From Chytriomyces cf. hyalinus JEL632 (taxonomy: Eukaryota > Chytridiomycota > Chytridiomycetes > Chytridiales > Chytriomycetaceae), in assembly GCA_025435555.1 (NCBI GenBank), contig JAIWWG010000154.1:1-51366 (forward strand): a DNA stretch of 51,366 nt, written 5' to 3'. Below, piece by piece: positions 45,532 through 51,366 of the stretch; the first letter of the stretch is position 1, and each line of letters begins with the position of its first letter. Made by a program: the position numbers and the translations under genes. The notes beneath the pieces were generated by a model. That model was not told where the DNA came from, made no database searches, and saw only the letters and a list, made by a program, of their open reading frames with translations.

Positions 45532-47611
45532 TCACGCCAACACACTTCGCATCAGGTACTGTTTTTGTAGAGAGATGTTCAGTTGATAATCGGAATTCAG
45601 AGAAACTTGGTCACTCACATTCTGCATTCGTTCGTCCGCTGTTGCCTTGATCTTCTGCGCAATCTCGAGGTACTTTTCCAAACCGATTGAAAGTCATCTT
45701 TACGAAGCTCGTATGTCGAGCAGGTTGAAACGCATTTGACGGTTGCAGTTCGTGGGACGCGTTCCAGCAGGGCCACTTCGCCGAAAAATGCAGATGGCCC
45801 CGATACAGTTTCAATGATGGCACCAAACTCAGTCAACACTTCTGCATTTCCTGCGGCGAGGAAGAACATGCTGTCGCCGTTTTCGTGGCAGCGGATAATG
45901 CATTCCTGAGGATTCCAGTTCTTTCGAATCATTTTCATTGCGAGTTCTGAGAGTACCGATGGGTCGACTCCTTGGAATATGCTCAACTGGTTGGGACCAT
46001 TGGTTAGGCCCACTTCAAAAGTATTGCATCATTCATGGTACCTTTGATAATGACTGGCTTCCAACTTCCATGTCGAACTGATCTGGAATGTGCGGCTGCG
46101 ACGTGGATCTTTGCTTAAATAGTTTGTATCGCTCATCGGCAGCAGCCTTCAGTGTTCCTTTCACCGAGGGATAGTCATTTATGACTTTATCAAGGTCCTT
46201 TTTCGCGAGCTGAAACACGTGACTTTCTTTTTTGACCGAATGGAAGCTGTTCTTTTCATATTCAGCAGCACTCCGACTTCTCCGAAAAAGGAGCCAGCCG
46301 CGATTTCTGCGTGAACAGCGCCAGTGCTGCCAACCACTTCGACTGTGCCGGACAGAATGAAATACATGGCGTCCGACTCTTCGTCAACGGAGACTACGTT
46401 TTCCCAGCTGAAGCTTGAATGACAAGATGTTACTGACATTGCTAATGCGTCGACAAAGGAATCCGGCGCTGTGGAAAATATGTTCATCTGTTTGGAAAGT
46501 TTAGTTTGCAGCACAAGACGCGACAAGCTGGTCAACAAAAGCGGAAAAAAACCTTCTGGATATCCTCGCGAATAATGTCGATTTCGAACTCTGCTCCAAA
46601 CTTTTCATGAAGAATTACGTACTGCTGGTTTTTCCACCAGTTTTCCTTGTTGTTTGAGAATTGGTCCACAATCTGTTGCACTTCCGGGTGCTCCGTTATG
46701 ACTTCGTCCAGCTTTTGCTTGGTCACGACCACCATCACCGCGTCTGTTTTGGCTATTACTGTGGCCGTCCGTTGGAACTTGAATACTGTCGGAGAGGTTT
46801 GAGATGCCGATGAATGAAATCACACAGCCCACTTACACACTCCCATTTCTCCGAAAAACACTGGCGGACTGAGGACCGTGATTTCCTCCTCATCCACAAC
46901 GACTGACACCGATCCCTCCTTCAGGAAAAAGATCTCAGCGCCTTCTTCGCCCTTTTTGACAATGATCTGCCCAGCTTTTCGATGCATTTCGTAGGATGTC
47001 AGGGAGACTTCTTCCATCACTTCGTGCGGGAAGCTGGCAAACAAAGGGAATCGTATCAAAGTTCGCATGTTGGGATGATCATGCTGGAAGCTCCTCTCTC
47101 GGCGTGTCATTGAGACTCTCCTCTGGTTCTGTGACACGGAAGATCTGCGACCCAAGGATACAATAGTAATGTCTTGCTTCAGCTGGACGTCGGACGGCGG
47201 CGACTGCCCATTTTCCGCAAGAGCGTTGTCAGTTTTACCGATATCTTGATTTTTGACATTCGCTGGAACAGCGCTGCATTTGAGCACCATGCTGGCGCGA
47301 TCCGCGGACAACACAATCTCGCGTTCCTCGGACGACAGCATCGTCTTGGCACGGAGTTGGCTCGCAATGTTGAGATATCCGGTCGCGACTTGTCTGATAT
47401 CTTCATTGGCGTGGTGTAATTCGAGCACGCGGTGTCGAAGGTTTTCGTTCGCGCCTTTGAGTAAGTCGATGAGTTCCGTTTGCGAGGTTGTCTCGACGGT
47501 GAGGAGCTGCACTTGGATTTTCAGTTGGCTGATGATGTCTTGCTGGGCAGCAAATTGATCCGCCAGGGCACCGTCGATTTTGGGGAGCGCGCTTGCGAGC
47601 TGCGAGGACAT
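45532..47611 (-). pseudogene. Coiled-coil protein with three cyclic-nucleotide-binding domains, paralogue 2, with two A-run frameshifts
   Basis: Exons (minus): 47611-46837, 46785-46553, 46487-46042, 45986-45619, 45558-45532, with the same number, phases and positions as paralogue 1. The N-terminal coiled coil spans ~residues 20-95 (QQDIISQLKIQVQLLTVE). The cassettes are FGEMGVLFKFQRTAT, FGEVGVLLNMKRTAS and FGEVALLERVPRTAT. Exons 3 and 4 each lack one base against the paralogue, both in A-runs (A6 at ~46230, IRSKKE.SHVF; A4 at ~45685, W-KKYLEI). A small compensated shift also occurs at ~46410. Two homopolymer deletions in an otherwise well-kept gene point to sequencing error at least as much as to a dead gene. 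The final exon again is YLMRSVLA. Confidence 0.85.
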
Positions 47612-48038
47612 TGGTTGGGTGCTGAATAAAGTGGGGACAATGGGGCCAACCAACTAAAACGGGACGTCCCGAAAGCAAATCTTTGGAATTTGAGTTCTAG
47701 AAGGAATCCGAAAAGTATGTCCGGAAAACAGACAACAAAGCCATGCCGCCGGGGACAGTTTGGAATGCTTTTTCGAAAATCAAAACTGAACTCCGGCAGG
47801 GCGACTGGACGCGTCGGTGGTCGACAGCAGCATGTCTGGCAGCATACGCGTGCACATCGGCTCTCTCGTGTAGAATCTGCCCAGACACTGTTGCGTGGAC
47901 ATCGCTTCCACCCAACTGTTTACGTAAATATAAAGCTGTAAATTCAAACCAAAAAAAAAAAAAAAAAAAAAAACCCTCCTTTTGCCTTGACCGTTGCAAA
48001 AAGATAACAAAAATTCGGAAAAACACTCCTTCTCAGAA
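47612..48038. promoter_or_regulatory. Divergent intergenic region between the CNBD and phosphorylase-kinase-like genes
   Basis: 427 bp between two start codons on opposite strands, so it must hold both promoters. It contains an A tract of about 20 bases near 47953-47972, close to 70 bp before the plus-strand ATG. I see no clear TATA box. Confidence 0.6.
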
Positions 48039-51000
48039 ATGCCATCTTCGCGACGATACGTCAAAGACCGGCTGGACAAGTACTACGAGGAGGTGTCCGC
48101 CATTATCCTGTCCCGTCAGAACCACGCAACGGGCCTGGTCAGTCGTCGCATGGCCCTCGCATCCCTGCCGCTCTAACCCCCACCTCCCATCGTATCATCC
48201 ATGCTGGTAGATTCCCGCATCAACGGCTGTTACGACGCACGGTGACTACAGGGATGCATGGATAAGGCAAGCGAAGCGTTGTTTCGCAATGGGTGGATGC
48301 TTACTCAGTTTTCGATTACAGAGACAACGTGTACTCCATCATGGCTGCCTGGGGACTTGCGCTGGCATACCGACGTATCGACGACGACGAAGGACGCGCG
48401 TGTGAGTTTGGCTTCGGTCTCTGGACTCTTGGTTCAAGTATCGATAAAGGCGTTCTTTGTTGCAGACGAGCTCGAACACGCGACGATCAAGTGCATGCGC
48501 GGGATTCTGTTTGCGTACATGCGCCAGGCACATAAGGTGCGGACAATTTGGATGCGAACACTGACCCTGAGTTTGACACTGCTTGGTCTTTGCAGGTGGA
48601 GCAGTTCAAACATTCGCAGCACATTGAGCACGCGCTGCACGCAAAGTTCAACACCGCCACCGGGGACACTGTTGTCGGCGACAAAGACTGGGGCCATCTT
48701 CAAATCGACGCGACATCTCTGTTCCTCCTTCAGCTGGCACAAATGACCGCTGCTGGAACCCTTGTCATTTACACAATGGATGAAGTGCATTTCATTCAGA
48801 ATCTGGTCTTTTACATCGAACGTTGGTGTTGGTTTGAATGGGTGGATTTTCTTGATTTTGAAGACGTGTTTCCCTTTCACAGGAGGCTATCGAACCCCGG
48901 ATTACGGCATATGGGAGCGTGGGAACAAAATGAATCACGGAACACCTGAATTGAATTCTTCAAGTATCGGAATGGTAGTGGCTGCATTGCAGGCAATCAA
49001 TGGCCTCAACCTCTTTGGATCACGAGGAGGACCCTCCTCGGTATTTCCATCTCGCTACTGTTTACGCCAAACCTTAATACTATTTAATTCAGGTTATTCA
49101 CGTGCTACCTGACGAAATTACGCGCAACTACACAACGCTACACTCAAGCCTGCCCAGAGAATCGAATTCAAAGGAAGTAGATGCCGCCGTCCTTGCTGTC
49201 ATTTCCTTCCCTGCATTTGCTGTCAGCGACTCCAAACTCATCACTCGCACAAGAAACGAAATTGTAAAAAAATTGGGCGGTCGCCACGGATTCAAGCGAT
49301 TTTTGAGAGATGGACACCAAACGTTACTCGAAGATACAAGCAGGCTTCACTACGACCCTCACGAACTTAAAATTTTCGAGGGCATCGAATGTGAATGGCC
49401 TCTCTTCTACACGTACATGATTCTTGACGGGCTTTTTCGCGATGACAGCAAGCAAGTCAACGAATACCGGTGAGAGATACACACGTCAAATCGGAACCTT
49501 TGCAGTTTGTTCTAACACAGTACATTATTGAAGGGACCTTTTGGAACCTCTTCTTGTGGATTCTTCGTCTGCATCTGCCCACGAAGGTCATGCCCCAACT
49601 CCAACTCCGTCGAAAGGAAATCGGAGCTCTCAAAGCGGTCGTCGATCATCCGTTATTCGCAGGATGCATAATCGACCACCATCTGGAACAAAGCTCGTTC
49701 CTGGTATGAGTCTATTTGTCGCACGAATTTTTTGTTTGGGCACTGATAGAGTTGAACAGAGTTGTACATTGTACCGAAGTCGAAAATCAATGAAGAGAAA
49801 GAGAATCCAGGATCAGTCAAGCGATTCGCGAATGAAAATGTCCCTTTAGTTTGGGCGCAATCGCTTTACATTTTGGGCTCGTTGATCCAGGACGATCTTC
49901 TGAGTCCAGCAGAATTGGATCCGCTCGGACGCAGACTTCTTCCTTTCCGACCTAAACAAGGATCCGAAGTGGTTGTGCAAGTTGTGCTCCTTGCTGAGAG
50001 TCCCGAATTGCAAGCGAAATTGGCAACATTTGGTCTCGAAACTCAGACTATCGATACTTGCTCTCCCGTTCATATCTCGCCACCTTCAGCCCTGAGAGAT
50101 GCGTACTTGAGTCTCGGAGAAAGCGCTAAGCTGGGTCTTTCGGGTCGCCCGAAAAGACCCATTGGAACGCTCAGTACGTCGAAACTGTATCGCTGTCAGG
50201 GTCGATTATACGCATTCCTTCCTCATTTCATGGATAAAGAGGAATTCTACCTCGTCAGCGACAACAACTACCGTGAGTGAAACCAAGACCTATGCTTTCT
50301 GATTGAATGAACCCTGACTTTATCCACCGCCCAGTCGTGAGCGTTCTTGAACAAGAGCTTTCCTTTGTGAAGAATCACTGGTGGTACCCCGGCCGGCCCA
50401 CTATGGTGGTCATGCTGACAAACCAAATGATTGGTGGCTTGCGATCCAACAAAGAACTGGCCAGCAATCAACGATGGCGGTACAATCACCGCGACAGCAA
50501 GCGAAACCTGCTCAACTTTATGATGTCGTTACGCTCTGGAATGTGCGGTGGAGTGCGAGTACGAGTCGGCCGATTGAGCGAGATGATTAATTCGTCATGC
50601 ATCGAAAGTTTGGACTTTTTGGTGTCGTCGGAAGCAATGGGTGAGACTGAGGACTGGCACTCAGTTCTCAAGGGGGAGTGGCATCAACCGCTGCTTAAAC
50701 GATTGCAGACGGATGTGGCCACTCAGGCTCCGACCCCGTCAGTGCGCGGCAGAAGTCTTCGTCGAAAGTCATCTGGCGACATGAGCGGTTTCATTGCGTC
50801 GTCCATCACCAAGAGTCCCCTCAAAAGCCCGTACTACACAGAAGACCCTCTTTCCTTTGAAGATGAAGAAGGATTCAAACTGCGAGAGCATATCGACGTG
50901 GATATGGCGAAATTGGAATTGGGACCCGCTATTACCCGCGACAAGGAAGCAAGATCTCCAATCAGAGCTCATTCGAGCAACCGAGCTGGACTCAGTGGAA

Positions 51001-51366
51001 TCTTGTCGAGTTCGATCGAAGGATTGGACAATAACTTGACCGAGTCTCGCCGGTCCAGCTACACCTTTGATTTGAACGAATTCACCAAATCGAAAGAAGT
51101 TCTCAAGAAGGGTGTATCCTCTGGGTTGTCGGAAGATCCTGCGCAAGGGGGCAAAGACGGGGAAATGAGCACTTGGGGAACAGACAGCATGACAAGTGCT
51201 GCGGCGGATAAACCAAATGATGAGGACAATCCGTTGGATATGCTGACATTGACACTGAATGATCCGGTGCATGTTCAAGCTGCCACAGATTTGCTGCAAT
51301 CATCAACTAATATTTATGATCAAATCGATCTGTTGCATTGCAAGTATCTTTTCTATTCCAATTTCT
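48039..51366 (+). CDS. PHKA: Phosphorylase b kinase regulatory subunit alpha/beta homologue (3' end outside window)
   Basis: In animals this large subunit regulates the kinase that activates glycogen phosphorylase. Ten exons: 48039-48137, 48211-48266, 48322-48401, 48466-48536, 48596-48821, 48883-49040, 49093-49469, 49534-49703, 49760-50272, 50335 to the edge; all phases agree. The GH15-like (glucoamylase-fold) domain is clear: [130 protein letters not shown], then [13 protein letters not shown]. Exon 10 is long, with a Ser-rich region holding several RRKS/RRSS-like basophilic sites (possible phosphorylation). Intron 2 is GC-AG (AG|GCAAGC); the acceptor of exon 8 (TTGAAG) is the least certain. 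Alpha versus beta cannot be decided. Confidence 0.92.

Noticed and set aside
48258-48331. U12-type (AT-AC) intron in the phosphorylase-kinase-like gene, starting ATAAGG
   Set aside because: The 5' sequence lacks ATATCCTT and no AC end fits; a GC-AG intron at 48267-48321 restores the conserved DAWIRDNVYS.

Overview
The window is nuclear DNA of a fungus, most likely an early-diverging zoosporic (chytrid-type) one. The evidence is short spliceosomal introns (GT-AG, plus at least two GC-AG), a Pol II-type U2 snRNA gene, a fungal-type catalase-peroxidase, mitochondrial AFG1, DPH7, a phosphorylase-kinase-like regulatory subunit, and a large family of plant-style leucine-rich-repeat (LRR) proteins with an N-terminal F-box-like motif. 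The taxon is an inference; kingdom-level eukaryotic assignment is firm.

Left two thirds (about 0.5-28 kb, plus 32.6-34.3 kb on the minus strand): a tandem array of about ten F-box/LRR genes and gene pieces. A complete member is roughly 680-725 aa: an F-box-like start (LPIEVL..IF..LDPF...KYRRVCR.F), a linker of about 100 aa, about 24-aa LRRs of the type LDLSHNQLSGEIPxSIGxL, and a C-terminal cap (LDLSGNxFEGDLPERFR), followed almost at once by a poly(A) signal. Only two copies (16440-18487 and 22325-24500) are near intact, with one frameshift each. The others carry frameshifts, a 228-bp internal inversion, solo-LTR insertions, truncations and unequal-crossover junctions. The array is a birth-and-death gene family caught in the act. 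An intact five-exon katG sits inside it (11370-13939).

Mobile DNA is woven through the array. A Mutator-like element (4768-6865) has 153-bp TIRs and a perfect 9-bp target duplication that overlaps the stop codon of an LRR gene. Two solo LTR-like insertions have 5-bp duplications (3587-3762 and 19334-19523). Two gag-like ORFs lie tail to tail (8773-10556). A nested block at 34286-40549 holds a PIF/Harbinger transposase, a decayed Ty1/copia pol, and pieces of at least one further copia element.

Right third: ordinary intron-bearing genes. They are DPH7 (-) and an SDR oxidoreductase (+), divergent across 45 bp; a seven-helix-like membrane protein (-); the U2 snRNA (-); AFG1 (-); two tandem paralogous proteins with a coiled coil and three cyclic-nucleotide-binding domains each (-); and, divergent from the second of these, the 5' ten exons of a phosphorylase b kinase alpha/beta-like subunit (+), which runs off the window. 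The CNBD pair beside a glycogen-phosphorylase-kinase-like subunit may hint at shared cyclic-nucleotide and glycogen regulation, but only adjacency supports that.

Several frameshifts in otherwise conserved single-copy genes (two in DPH7, two in A-runs of the second CNBD gene) look like single-base indels. Some of the damage seen in this assembly may therefore be sequencing error; the inversion, insertions and chimeric junctions cannot be.
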